This document shows positions 1 to 8,546 of a stretch of DNA of 64,000 nucleotides, in pieces (position 1 is the stretch's first letter; each line of letters begins with the position of its first letter). The notes under the pieces were generated by a model, which saw only the letters and a list, made by a program, of their open reading frames with translations, made no database searches and was not told where the DNA came from. The position numbers and the translations under genes were made by a program. Origin of the DNA: JADGRB01 sp036267635 (GTDB lineage: Bacteria; Myxococcota_A; Polyangia; Fen-1088); assembly GCA_036267635.1 (NCBI GenBank), contig DATAVR010000186.1, positions 69,532-133,531 on the forward strand, written 5' to 3'.

Positions 1-381
1 GCCCCCGCCGACGGGACGGTGGTGATCGCCCACGGCGGCGCGCGCGACTGGCCCGCCTACGTCAAAGGACACGACGAGGGGAACTACGTCATCCTCGAGC
101 ACGCCCCCGGCGAGTACACCGAGTTTCGCCACCTGGCGGCCCATTCCATCGCCGTCCACGTCGGCGATCACCTCCACCGCGGCGAGGTGCTCGGTCGCTG
201 CGGCAACTCGGGCAACGCGACGACGCCGCACCTGCACATGGGGTTCCTGTCGTCGATCGAGCCGATCACCACCCGCCCGATGACGCTCGCCGGGTACGAG
301 GTGATGAACCCCGACGGCACCTGGCAAGCCGGCGACGGCACCCCCAACAAGGGGGAGATCCTGCGCCCCTTCGTCGAATGA
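1..381 (+). CDS. M23-family (LytM) peptidase, C-terminal part, 5' truncated by window edge
   Basis: The reading frame is open from the first base, so the start and any signal peptide lie outside the window. The visible 126 residues form the C-terminal half of a LytM/M23 zinc endopeptidase fold, with a VGDHLHRGEVLGRCGNSGN stretch followed by TTPHLHMGF, which supplies the HxH zinc/catalytic pair. Family members cleave peptidoglycan cross-links or act as activators of amidases in the periplasm. The N-terminal HxxxD zinc ligands cannot be checked completely. The tail after the HxH motif (about 45 residues) is longer than the bare M23 domain. The family call is firm; the substrate is unknown. Confidence 0.8.
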   Translation, partial: APADGTVVIAHGGARDWPAYVKGHDEGNYVILEHAPGEYTEFRHLAAHSIAVHVGDHLHRGEVLGRCGNSGNATTPHLHMGFLSSIEPITTRPMTLAGYEVMNPDGTWQAGDGTPNKGEILRPFVE

Positions 382-399
382 GGCGCGCGCCGGCGCGCC
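382..399. terminator. GC-rich hairpin directly after the M23 stop codon
   Basis: A perfect inverted repeat, GGCGCGC (382-388), loop GCCG, GCGCGCC (393-399), begins at the first base after the stop codon. No T-run follows, so it is at best a transcription pause or a Rho-assisted or mRNA 3'-stabilising hairpin. Confidence 0.35.
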
Positions 400-459
400 A
401 CGGTCCACCTTGTCGCCGATCTCGCTTCCGTGTTAGGCCATCCGCTTTGGAGGATTTGA

Positions 460-1572
460 ATGCCGACTAAGTCCCTCTCTCTCCTCGTCCCCGCGCTCGT
501 GCTCGCCGTCGGTTGCGTCAAGCCGGCCGCGCCGGCGGCAACCCCGGCCACCGCCAGCGCCGACGCGCCCGCATCACCGGCGCCCGCCGCAGAGATGTCG
601 TCGCCCGCGCGACCGGGCAAGCCGGCCGAGGCGTCCGCGCCGCCGCTCCCCCCCTGGAAGCACGGCGAGAACATCTTCGCCGGCCCCAAGCTCGCCTGGG
701 TCGACCCGTACGGCAACGCCCACCTCAAGTCGAAGCTCGCCAGCAAGACCGATCCGGCGACCTCCGCGCTCTTCGCCAAGATCGCCGACAACGGCGGCGC
801 CGAGTGGATCGGGGACTGGACGCCGAACGTCAAGAACTGGGTCGGCCGCCGGGCCGACGCGTTCCTCAAGACCGGCGCCCTGCCGCTCTTCCTCTCGTAC
901 AACATCCCCAAGCGCGACTGCGGCAACTACTCGGCCGGCGGCGCCACCGCGGCCGAGGGGTACAAGCAGTGGATCTCTGCCTTCGCGGCCGGCATCGGCG
1001 AGCGCAGAGCCGCGGTGATCCTCGAGCCCGACTCGCTGGGCCTCCTCAAGAAGTGCCTCTCGGAGGCCGACCAGAAGGAGCGGCTCGAGCTGCTCCGCTT
1101 CGCCGTCCACTCTTTCAGGGCGCTGGGGAACACGGCCATCTACATCGACGCCGGGCACTCGGGTTGGCTCAAGCCCGCCGACGACGCCAAGCGCCTCAAG
1201 GAGGCCGGCATCGACGAAGCCGACGGCTTCGCGCTCAACGTGTCCAACTACAAATCGACCAGCACCGAGATCACTTACGGCAAGGAGATCTCGAAGCTCG
1301 TCGGTGGCAAGCACTTCGTGATCGACACCAGCCGCAACGGCAACGGCCCGCCCAAGTGCGACGAAGCGGCCGACGACGAGAAGTGCTGGTGCAACCCGCC
1401 CGGACGCGCCCTCGGCTCGCCGCCGACGGCCAGCACGGCCGACCCGCTCATCGACGCTTACCTCTGGCTGAAGAAGCCGGGCGAGTCGGACGGTCAGTGC
1501 AACGGCGGCCCCAAGGCCGGCGTCTTCTGGCCAGACAAGGCGCTCGAGCTCGCGCGCAACGCGAAGTTCTAG
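460..1572 (+). CDS. Glycoside hydrolase family 6 (cellulase) lipoprotein
   Basis: A 370-residue GH6 enzyme (endoglucanase or cellobiohydrolase, hydrolysing beta-1,4-glucan with inversion). A type II signal peptide ends at C19 (LAVGC), followed by a Pro/Ala-rich linker to about residue 65, so it is probably anchored in the envelope. Within the domain, YNIPKRDCG carries the auxiliary Asp (D153), LEPDSL the probable acid (D191), and IDTSRNG (D289) matches the conserved second-Asp region of the family. C-terminal Cys-containing NPPGRALG and the GVFWPDKALELA ending are typical. GGAGG precedes the ATG at 7 nt. No carbohydrate-binding module is present. It suggests use of plant or bacterial cellulose. 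Confidence 0.9.
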   Translation: MPTKSLSLLVPALVLAVGCVKPAAPAATPATASADAPASPAPAAEMSSPARPGKPAEASAPPLPPWKHGENIFAGPKLAWVDPYGNAHLKSKLASKTDPATSALFAKIADNGGAEWIGDWTPNVKNWVGRRADAFLKTGALPLFLSYNIPKRDCGNYSAGGATAAEGYKQWISAFAAGIGERRAAVILEPDSLGLLKKCLSEADQKERLELLRFAVHSFRALGNTAIYIDAGHSGWLKPADDAKRLKEAGIDEADGFALNVSNYKSTSTEITYGKEISKLVGGKHFVIDTSRNGNGPPKCDEAADDEKCWCNPPGRALGSPPTASTADPLIDAYLWLKKPGESDGQCNGGPKAGVFWPDKALELARNAKF

Positions 1573-1587
1573 GGCATCGCTCGGGAA

Positions 1588-1605
1588 TGGTCCCTAAAGG
1601 GACCA
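1588..1605. terminator. Perfect hairpin downstream of the GH6 gene
   Basis: TGGTCCC (1588-1594), loop TAAA, GGGACCA (1599-1605): a seven-pair stem 16 nt after the cellulase stop codon. There is no U-tract, so the intrinsic terminator call is tentative. The rest of the 188-nt gap up to 1760 shows only the purine-rich ribosome site of the next gene. Confidence 0.4.
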
Positions 1606-1760
1606 CGGTCCAGTCACGGAGCCGTAACAGAGCCGCGCCACACCCCCGCGGAATCAGGCGCGTCGACGGTGGCACGCGCCTTGGATATTGGTCGGTCGTG
1701 GAAGATTTGGGTCGGCGGGGCGTTTAGCTCTGGCGAACGGGGAGCGAGGGGGAGAAAAAC

Positions 1761-2414
1761 GTGCTCAGCCTCTTTCTTTTGCGGCATGGCGAGACGGAGT
1801 TCAGTCACCAGGACCGGTTCTGCGGGCGGATCGACGCGCCGCTGACCTCCGACGGCCAGGCGATGGCGGCGCGGTTCGCCGACGCCTACGGCGCGCTCGA
1901 CTGGCGGGCGATCGTGACCAGCACGCGGATCCGCGCGATCGACTCGGCCGCGCCCCTCGCCCTCGGCGCCGGGGTCGACGTCAGCACCGACCCGCGGCTC
2001 GACGAGATGTACTTTGGCGTTTGGCAGGGACTGTCGAAGAGCGAGGCGGCGGCGCGCGACGCGGAATACTTCGCGCGCTGGCAGCGCGATCCCAGCATCG
2101 GGCCACCGATGGGTGAGTCGCCACGCGCCGTCGCCGGACGGGCGCGCGTCGCGATCGAAGAGCTGTGCGCCCGCCACCCCGACGGGAACCTGCTGGTGGT
2201 GTCGCATAAGGCGGTGCTCCGCATTTTGCTCTGCGAGCTTTTCGGCGTCGACTTGCGCCACTATCGGCACGGGCCGACCTGGCCGGTCGGGGCGGTGACG
2301 CAGATCGATTTCAACGCCGGCGACCCATCGGTGCGACGGCTCGCCGACGTCGCGCATCTGACGTCGCCCGCGAACGACAAGTGGACCTCGCCGCTGCGAG
2401 CGGCGTCCGCCTGA
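1761..2414 (+). CDS. Histidine phosphatase (phosphoglycerate mutase-like) family protein
   Basis: A 217-residue branch 1 histidine phosphatase. The catalytic RHGE motif sits near the N-terminus (FLLRHGETEFS), and the second-half His is in VVSHKAVLRILLC. The SxxxRFCGRIDAPLTSDGQ stretch is typical of the cobC/gpmB-like subgroup that removes phosphate from small metabolites (alpha-ribazole phosphate, phosphosugars). Nothing nearby fixes the substrate: there are no cobalamin genes. The GTG start is chosen because GGGGGAG lies 6 nt upstream and the RHGE motif would otherwise lack its first strand. Cytosolic; no signal peptide. Confidence 0.85.
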   Translation: MLSLFLLRHGETEFSHQDRFCGRIDAPLTSDGQAMAARFADAYGALDWRAIVTSTRIRAIDSAAPLALGAGVDVSTDPRLDEMYFGVWQGLSKSEAAARDAEYFARWQRDPSIGPPMGESPRAVAGRARVAIEELCARHPDGNLLVVSHKAVLRILLCELFGVDLRHYRHGPTWPVGAVTQIDFNAGDPSVRRLADVAHLTSPANDKWTSPLRAASA

Positions 2415-2453
2415 CGCGTCGAGCACGGCACGCCGCCGGTCAGGCCGCCGGCC

Positions 2454-5400
2454 TTACCGCGCGGGCATGACCGGCGCGGTCGCCCAAACGCGTGAGCTAT
2501 TGACTGGCTTGCGCGTGACCGGCTTGCGCGTAACCGGCTTGCGCGCCACGGCGACGGGGCGCTGCCCGATCGGCGCGCCACCGACCTGCCCGAGCTCGAC
2601 GAAGGCGCCGTCCTGCATGATGACGAACGGCCGCTCGTCGAAGCGCAGGTTGCCGCGACCGTCGTGGTCGATGATCTGCAGCTTCCCCATCCCGTAACCC
2701 ATCGGCCCCCGGCTGTAGTAATGGGCCTGCAGGTGATAGGGCGCCGCGCGTTCCGCCGCCGGCCCACGGATGGTGAAGCACTCCGGGCCATAGCCGGTGG
2801 TGACGTCGGCGTAGAGATCGCCGCCCGACGGCAGGTGCGGCGCGCTGAAGAACGCGTGACCGCCCCGGGCGTCGTGGATGTGGAAATCGACGTCGTTGGC
2901 GTCGGTCTCCCAGTTGAGGATGAAGCGGATCGAGGGACCGGTCTCGGGCGTGCCGCCGGCCCGCGCCAGGCGCTCGTGAATCTCGGCGGCGCGCGCCGGA
3001 TCGGCGTGGGTCCAGGCGGCCGCGGCGAGCCCCAGGTCCTCGCGCAGGATTCGATCGACGCCCAGGAACCTTCCCTCCGGGTACTTCTGCGCCGCGCCGA
3101 AGGCGAGCGCCTCGAACGCCTCACGCGGGTGGCCAGCCTTGAGCAGCGCGAAGCCGAGCAGGTGGTGGCCGGCCGGGTGGTCGGGCCGCTGCTCGACCGC
3201 CTTGCGGTAGCTGTCGATTGCGAGCGCCAGCGCATGCGCATGCCCTGGCGACCCCGCCAGTCGTTCCAGGCGCTCCCCGGCGAACCGGCGCATGTCGGCG
3301 CGCCCGGGGAAGAGGTCGATGATCGATCCGTAGGCGCGGGCGGCGTCGGGCGCGTCGGCGAGCGCCTCGAAGCATTCACCGAGCGCGACGAGCGCCAGCA
3401 CGTCGCCCGGATCGCGCTCGCGCCAGGCGAACGCGCGCGCCAACGCCTCGCGCGCCCGCTTGGCGTGGATCAGATCGAGGATCTCCCTGAACGGACCGGT
3501 GACCGGCGCCGTCTCGGGCTGGGCTTGCTCGGTGATGGCCACGGTGCGCGGAGCGGTCGCGAAGGCGCTCCGGTGCGCGGCGCGCATCGGCATCGGCATC
3601 GGCATCGGCATCGGTGCGGCGGGCGCGTGACCGCCCGGCGCGCCGGCCCCTGCGCCACCGCCGGTGAGGTTGTCGAGCGACGCCTCGGCTGGCGCGGCCG
3701 TCGCGGGAGGCGGCGGCGCGGCTTGGGCTGCCACGGGCGCGCCGGTCGCTGCCCTGTCGCGCGTCGCCTCCATCTCGTCGCGATCCGCACCCGGCGAGCT
3801 CACGTCCGCCTTCTTGGCCTTCTCTTCGCGGCCTTCGCGCTCCCGCCCTTGGCCGGCCTCGCCCTTGGCCAGCGCACGCGCCCCTGGTGGCAGCGCCTTG
3901 TCCTCCGACGCCGACCACTCTGTCTGCCCGGCGGGGGCAGCAATCTCGGTGCGGTGGAGCAGCGCGACGCCAGTGGGTCCGACGGTGAGGATGTCGGCCA
4001 ACGCGCGCCGCTCGATGCCGAAGCGCGCGTAGTCCTGCTCCGTCTCCAGCACCAGGAGCGAAGTGAACGGACAGAGCACCCGGTTCCGGATCGACAGATC
4101 GATCGCCTGCTGCTTGAGCGCCGCGGCGAGATCGCCATCCTTCGCCGTGACGGCGTCGCGCTGCTCGAGGATGCGGGCGATGCGCGCCCGCACCCAGGCG
4201 CGCTCGAGCAACGGCCGCGGCGTCGGTGCCAGCGTGCCGGTCAGCGTCGCCGGCGCACCGGCAATCTTCAGGCGGAACGGAACCTCGGGCGGCAGATCGG
4301 CGTAGACGAGGATCTCGTCGCCCGGCTGGACGCCATTGACCACGTTCGGCCAGACCCAGCCGGCGCCGTCGACGGCGATGGTGATCCCCGAGCGCGTCGC
4401 CCGGGTGAGGCGCCGGACGGCGCTCTCAGCCCCCTCGTCGCTGTTCAGCACGATACCGTCCTGCGGGAGCCCGGCCGTCACCAACCGCGAGAGCATCACG
4501 TCGTCGCGAATGCCGCCGACCGCGACCACGTCGAGCCGCCGCACCCCCACCGCGCCGAGCGCCGCTACCCGCGCCCGCAGCTTGTCGGCACCGATCTCGC
4601 CGGCGGTGGCCACGCCGTCCGTGACCAGCAGGACGCGCGAGGCGCGGCCTCTGACCGGCCTCATGGTCGCCGCCAGCGAAGCGAGCGCGTGCTCGAGATC
4701 GGAGGCGCCCAGCGCGCCGCGCGCCACGATCCGCTTGGCGACGACGCCGGCGGCGCCGCTCGACCGTCCGTTCCAGAGCGGCACCACGTCCTGATCGAAC
4801 GCGGCGACCGTGACGGTCGGATTGCCCTCCCTGCCGAGCTGACCGAGCAGGCGCTCGACCACGGCCGCCTCGTCGCGCAGGCCGAGCGCGCGGGAGGCGC
4901 TGGTATCGACCAACACCTGAAGGTCGCCGATCTCCTCGCGCGCTGTCGTCTCGCCGAGCGGAACGACGCGCGCCACCACCAAGTTGTCGTCGCGAAGGCC
5001 GAGCCGGCCGCCCGGGACCTGGTGCGGCAGCTCGAAGTCGTGATCGGGCGTGAAGTCGCGCCGCTCGAGCCGCGTCTCCGTCTTGCCCGCGCCGGTGACC
5101 GCGCGGACCGCCAGCGTCCCCAGGCGCGGCAGCCCGCGCAGCGGCAGCCGGTAGGCCTCGTCGGCGCGGGTCAGCTCCTGCGCATAGGAAATGACGATCT
5201 CCTTGGTGGAGGCGGCCGAGATCGGAAACACGCGCGCCGAGAACTCGTTGCCCGCCTCGGCCTCCAGGAGCGCCGGGTCCTGTTTGTGGTGCAAGAAGTC
5301 CTCGTAGGCGACGCGCGCCGCCTGCTGCTCGACCACCTCCCCCTCCTGCCAGCGGTCGCCGATCCGCATCGCGAACCGGCTCACCGTGGCGCCCGAAGGG

Positions 5401-5672
5401 AGCGTGATGCGAAAGTGTCCTTCGCGCACCCGGTTCTCCGGGTTGCGGAAGGTCAGGTGCAACTCGGTGAAGGCGAGCGGATCGTCGATGGCCGCGTCGG
5501 CCGTGAGCGACACCAGCTCCAGCCCGGCGCCGTCGGAGGCGGTCAGGCTGATGGGCGCAGGCACGGCCGCCATGGCCGCCACGACGGCGGCGCCGCGGGC
5601 GTGGTCGCCTGCGACGAAGGAGACGGCAATCAGAGCCAGCGAGCGGGCGACGAAACCGACTTTGGTGGTCAT
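2454..5672 (-). CDS. Secreted VIT-VWA-TPR protein with C-terminal DUF2135-like domain
   Basis: A 1072-residue exported protein. A signal peptide occupies residues 1 to about 28, a VIT domain about 38-175, and a von Willebrand A domain starts at about 249 with a DTSAS metal site. A long low-complexity stretch follows, including a Met-Pro run coded by five CATCGG units (3585-3614). TPR-like helices come next, then a beta-rich C-terminal domain (NWETDANDVDFHIHD... region) resembling DUF2135. It ends in three RKPVT repeats. VIT-VWA proteins are usually surface adhesion or protease-inhibitor-like scaffolds. The ATG at 5672 is chosen because it gives a clean signal peptide; the open frame runs on to 6227 but would cover the divergent gene. 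Role unknown. Confidence 0.8.
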   Translation of the reverse strand: MTTKVGFVARSLALIAVSFVAGDHARGAAVVAAMAAVPAPISLTASDGAGLELVSLTADAAIDDPLAFTELHLTFRNPENRVREGHFRITLPSGATVSRFAMRIGDRWQEGEVVEQQAARVAYEDFLHHKQDPALLEAEAGNEFSARVFPISAASTKEIVISYAQELTRADEAYRLPLRGLPRLGTLAVRAVTGAGKTETRLERRDFTPDHDFELPHQVPGGRLGLRDDNLVVARVVPLGETTAREEIGDLQVLVDTSASRALGLRDEAAVVERLLGQLGREGNPTVTVAAFDQDVVPLWNGRSSGAAGVVAKRIVARGALGASDLEHALASLAATMRPVRGRASRVLLVTDGVATAGEIGADKLRARVAALGAVGVRRLDVVAVGGIRDDVMLSRLVTAGLPQDGIVLNSDEGAESAVRRLTRATRSGITIAVDGAGWVWPNVVNGVQPGDEILVYADLPPEVPFRLKIAGAPATLTGTLAPTPRPLLERAWVRARIARILEQRDAVTAKDGDLAAALKQQAIDLSIRNRVLCPFTSLLVLETEQDYARFGIERRALADILTVGPTGVALLHRTEIAAPAGQTEWSASEDKALPPGARALAKGEAGQGREREGREEKAKKADVSSPGADRDEMEATRDRAATGAPVAAQAAPPPPATAAPAEASLDNLTGGGAGAGAPGGHAPAAPMPMPMPMPMRAAHRSAFATAPRTVAITEQAQPETAPVTGPFREILDLIHAKRAREALARAFAWRERDPGDVLALVALGECFEALADAPDAARAYGSIIDLFPGRADMRRFAGERLERLAGSPGHAHALALAIDSYRKAVEQRPDHPAGHHLLGFALLKAGHPREAFEALAFGAAQKYPEGRFLGVDRILREDLGLAAAAWTHADPARAAEIHERLARAGGTPETGPSIRFILNWETDANDVDFHIHDARGGHAFFSAPHLPSGGDLYADVTTGYGPECFTIRGPAAERAAPYHLQAHYYSRGPMGYGMGKLQIIDHDGRGNLRFDERPFVIMQDGAFVELGQVGGAPIGQRPVAVARKPVTRKPVTRKPVNSSRVWATAPVMPAR
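2506..2550. repeat. Three 15-bp tandem repeats at the 3' end of the VIT-VWA gene
   Basis: Units GGCTTGCGCGTGACC, GGCTTGCGCGTAACC and GGCTTGCGCGCCACG run head to tail and encode RKPVT-type pentapeptides (read on the minus strand). It is a short basic C-terminal repeat tail. Confidence 0.8.
3585..3614. repeat. Hexanucleotide (CATCGG)x5 coding repeat
   Basis: Five perfect CATCGG units in a row encode an alternating Met-Pro tract in the linker of the VIT-VWA protein. As the unit length is a multiple of three, copy-number change would alter linker length without a frameshift. Confidence 0.8.
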
Positions 5673-5786
5673 GCAGGTTCCGACGCACGACCGCCGATTT
5701 CGATCTGAAAAAGATCGGCGCGCCGGCGTCGCGTCGTCGCCCGCGGGCCACGTCATCGCGCTCGGTTCGGGTAACATGGCGTGGTC

Positions 5787-6230
5787 GTGAGGTTCGCGGT
5801 GCTGATCCCGGCGCTTCTGGCCGCCACCCCGGCGCCAGCCGCAGCGCCCCGGCCGGTGGTGCAGGCCGTCTGGACCGCCAGCGCCGGTCCCACCATCTAT
5901 CGGGGCGATCTTTCGGCGCAGGCACTGTCGGCGTCGGGCAACGCCGTCGTCGGGTCGTGGACGCTGCTCGACCCGGCGGGCGAGGTCACGATGCACGGGA
6001 CCTGGTCGGCCAAGAAGTCCGGGTCCGGCTGGCGGGGCACTTGGGAGGCGAAGGTGCAGCCTGGGGGCGACACCTTCGCCGGCACCTGGCAGGCGGTGCC
6101 GCCGGCCGACTTCCACGGCAAGACGTTCGAGGACCTGCTGCTGGCGACCGGCGGCCAGCAGATCTCCGGCTACTGGAAATCGAAGGGGGGCGCGGCGGGG
6201 GCCTGGTGGCTGAAGGCCGCGGCGCACTGA
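5787..6230 (+). CDS. Small secreted hypothetical protein
   Basis: About 147 residues with a signal peptide (hydrophobic VLIPALLAATPAPAAA). The mature part is rich in Trp, Gly and Thr, with repeated G-T/S-W strands (VVGSWTLLD, GWRGTWEAKV, TFAGTWQAV, ISGYWKSK), suggesting a small beta-sheet or barrel periplasmic protein. It diverges from the VIT-VWA gene. The GTG at 5787 is favoured over the GTG at 5781 because TAACAT at 5772-5777 would be a -10 box placed 9 nt before 5787, fitting a leaderless message. I do not recognise a named family. Confidence 0.65.
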   Translation: MRFAVLIPALLAATPAPAAAPRPVVQAVWTASAGPTIYRGDLSAQALSASGNAVVGSWTLLDPAGEVTMHGTWSAKKSGSGWRGTWEAKVQPGGDTFAGTWQAVPPADFHGKTFEDLLLATGGQQISGYWKSKGGAAGAWWLKAAAH

Positions 6231-6248
6231 AGCGACGGGTGGGCGGCG

Positions 6249-8546
6249 TCAGAACTGCGCGTGGAGCCCGATCGTGGGGAGCACCAGCTTGATCCGATCC
6301 TGGGCGACCGCCATGTTCCCCGAGCCGTAGACGGCATCGAGCTGCAGGACCTCGGGATCGAGCGTGACGTTGGCGAAGTCGGCGTAGACGTCCATGACGA
6401 AGCGGTCGAAGACGAACCGGCGCCCGGCGTGCAGATCGATCTCGTAAAAGGCAGGCAGCTCCTGGTAGTCGCCGCCGCTGCCGACCACCGGCGCCCAGCG
6501 CCCGGTGTTGAGGTGGAAGCGGGCGCCCACGGTGGTGGCGTGGCCCAATCGGTAGCCGGCGACCAGGTTCAGGATGTGCCGCTCGTCCCAGTCGGAGCGC
6601 CCGAGCACGCCGTCGTCGTCGTAGCGCTGGCTCCAGGAGAGCGTGTAGGCCAGCCAGCCGTAGAGGCGGCCGACGTTCCGGCGCAGCATCAGCTCGGCGC
6701 CGTAGGCGCGGCCGTCGCGCGACACCAGGAAATCGGGGGCGGTGGGATCGTTCTGCTCGAGGTCGATGTTGCGCACGTCGGTGAGGCGCAGCTTCTGGTA
6801 GTAGCCGGTGACGCCGAGGGTGAGCTGCTCGGGCAGGTGGGCTTCGACGCCGAGCGAACCGCCGAGCGAGGTCTGCGCGCCGAGATCGGCCAGGCCGAAC
6901 GCCTCGAACCCCGGCACGCTGACCGGCAGGCTGGGCATCTGCGCGTAGCGGCCCCCGTCGATCCGCAGCGCGACCGTATCGGTGAGGTTAACGAGAGCGT
7001 CGAGCCGCGGCTCGAGGTAGACCGCGGTGGTGCTCTCCTCGGCGAAGAGATCGGCCCGCAGGGCGGGCGAGATCACCAGCCGATTTCCCACCCGGACGCT
7101 GACCGTCGCGTAGGCGGCCTGCGACAGAGCCTGGCGCGAGCGCCCGAGGTCGCTCTGTTTGCGTTGAAACGCCGGGACGTGGGTGGCGAACGTCTGCGCG
7201 TTGGCGTTCGCGCCGAGCTCGAGGTCGACCGCCGCTCCGAGGGGCCGCGTGTAGACGAAGCGCGGCGCGGCGGAGAGCGCCCGGACTTTGATCGCGCTGT
7301 CGAACAGCGACGAGTTGGCCCAGTCGGCGCCGCTGGTCACCCCCAGCAAGAGCCGCCCGCCCCCGATCGCGCGCCGCCAGCGCAGGTCGATCCGGTGGAA
7401 CTGCAGCGCGCCGTACTCCGCCGCGTTGGAGACGTTGGTCCAGCCGATGTCGTCGAGCGATCCGAAGGCGAACAGCGTCGCCTGCCCGCCCGCCCAAGGG
7501 TGGTCGATTCGCACCTGATAGTCGCCGTAGCGGAGGATGGTGTCGTTCTGGAGCAACGTGAAGAGCTCGCCGGTGTAGGAGTAGCGCGCGGCGACGACCA
7601 CGGTCCCTCTGCCGCCGTCCCAGGGCGCGGTCACGATCCCGCCGGCGTCGAAGACGGTGACGTCGGCCGAGGCGTGTACCCGGTCGGCGGGCGGCGCGGT
7701 CGTGCGAACGGCCATGATCCCCGAGACGTAAGGACCGTAGTTGGCGGGCGAGCCGCCGGGATAAAAATCGACCCCGTCGATGAGGTAGGGGTTGATGACC
7801 GACAGCTCGAGCCCGAGATGAAACAGCTCCGGGACCCGGATGCCGTCGAGGAAGAATCCGGTGTTGCCGGGATTGGCCCCCCGCACCACGAAGAGCGCGG
7901 TCGGCCAGGCAACCTGGGTGACGCCCGGCAGCGAGCCCAGCACCCGCAGCGGATCCCCCGACGATCCAGGCAGCTGCCGCGCCTCCTCGCCGGAGATCTC
8001 GAACTTCGGGATCTCCGGGCGGGCGGCGCGCACGGTGGTGACGTACTCGGCGCCGCTCCCCGGCGTGAGCACGCGGAAGACCTGCTCCTCGAGGGGAGCG
8101 TCCGCCTGCACGGCGACCTGCTGATGGACGATCTCCTGCCCGGCGAGCTTGACCGCGACGTCGTGCGAACCGACGGAGACCGCCACCTGGAAGCGCCCCT
8201 CGGCGTCGGTCTCCGCGATGACGACCCCGTCGATGGCGATCGCGGCGCCGGAGAGCGGCTTGCGGGTCCCCTTCTCCAGCAGCCGCCCGCGAAGCGGAAC
8301 GGTGGCGGCCCCGGCAACTGGCCGCTCCGGCGTGGTGGTGGCCGCGTCGCCCGGCGCGGCGATCGCCTGGCCGTCGGACGCGCTCCGGGCGCCGCCGTCT
8401 CGGGCATCTTCCTGGGCGTCGCCTCCGCCGGACATGTCGGCGGCGGCGCCCGCGTCGCCCGGGGGCGCCGGCGCCGCGGCAGCGACGGCCACCCGCGCGA
8501 CAGCGCCGAGCGCGAGCGCGATTGCCGCGGGGAGGCGCACGCTCAC
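6249..8546 (-). CDS. TonB-dependent receptor-like outer membrane protein with carboxypeptidase-regulatory domain
   Basis: 765 residues: signal peptide, an acidic low-complexity stretch, a CarboxypepD_reg-like beta sandwich at about 85-160 (PLRGRLLEKGTRKPLSGA, DAEGRFQVAV), a plug domain at about 175-280 (LGSLPGVTQ, FLDGIRVPELFHLG), then a long beta-barrel ending in HAQF with the C-terminal Phe expected of barrel proteins. Such proteins import or secrete ligands across the outer membrane using TonB energy. No clear TonB box is visible. The GTG start overlaps the stop of the upstream lipoprotein gene as GTGA, so translation is coupled. The ligand is unknown. Confidence 0.85.
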   Translation of the reverse strand: MSVRLPAAIALALGAVARVAVAAAAPAPPGDAGAAADMSGGGDAQEDARDGGARSASDGQAIAAPGDAATTTPERPVAGAATVPLRGRLLEKGTRKPLSGAAIAIDGVVIAETDAEGRFQVAVSVGSHDVAVKLAGQEIVHQQVAVQADAPLEEQVFRVLTPGSGAEYVTTVRAARPEIPKFEISGEEARQLPGSSGDPLRVLGSLPGVTQVAWPTALFVVRGANPGNTGFFLDGIRVPELFHLGLELSVINPYLIDGVDFYPGGSPANYGPYVSGIMAVRTTAPPADRVHASADVTVFDAGGIVTAPWDGGRGTVVVAARYSYTGELFTLLQNDTILRYGDYQVRIDHPWAGGQATLFAFGSLDDIGWTNVSNAAEYGALQFHRIDLRWRRAIGGGRLLLGVTSGADWANSSLFDSAIKVRALSAAPRFVYTRPLGAAVDLELGANANAQTFATHVPAFQRKQSDLGRSRQALSQAAYATVSVRVGNRLVISPALRADLFAEESTTAVYLEPRLDALVNLTDTVALRIDGGRYAQMPSLPVSVPGFEAFGLADLGAQTSLGGSLGVEAHLPEQLTLGVTGYYQKLRLTDVRNIDLEQNDPTAPDFLVSRDGRAYGAELMLRRNVGRLYGWLAYTLSWSQRYDDDGVLGRSDWDERHILNLVAGYRLGHATTVGARFHLNTGRWAPVVGSGGDYQELPAFYEIDLHAGRRFVFDRFVMDVYADFANVTLDPEVLQLDAVYGSGNMAVAQDRIKLVLPTIGLHAQF

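Noticed and set aside
1588..1605. Third copy of the double-hairpin element
   Set aside because: It has a similar GGTCCC/GGGACC stem but lacks the conserved C-run linker and the second stem.
2664..5708. Long plus-strand open frame of 1014 codons
   Set aside because: It is antisense to the VIT-VWA gene, has very high Arg/Gly content and no domain; it is a frame shadow caused by high GC.
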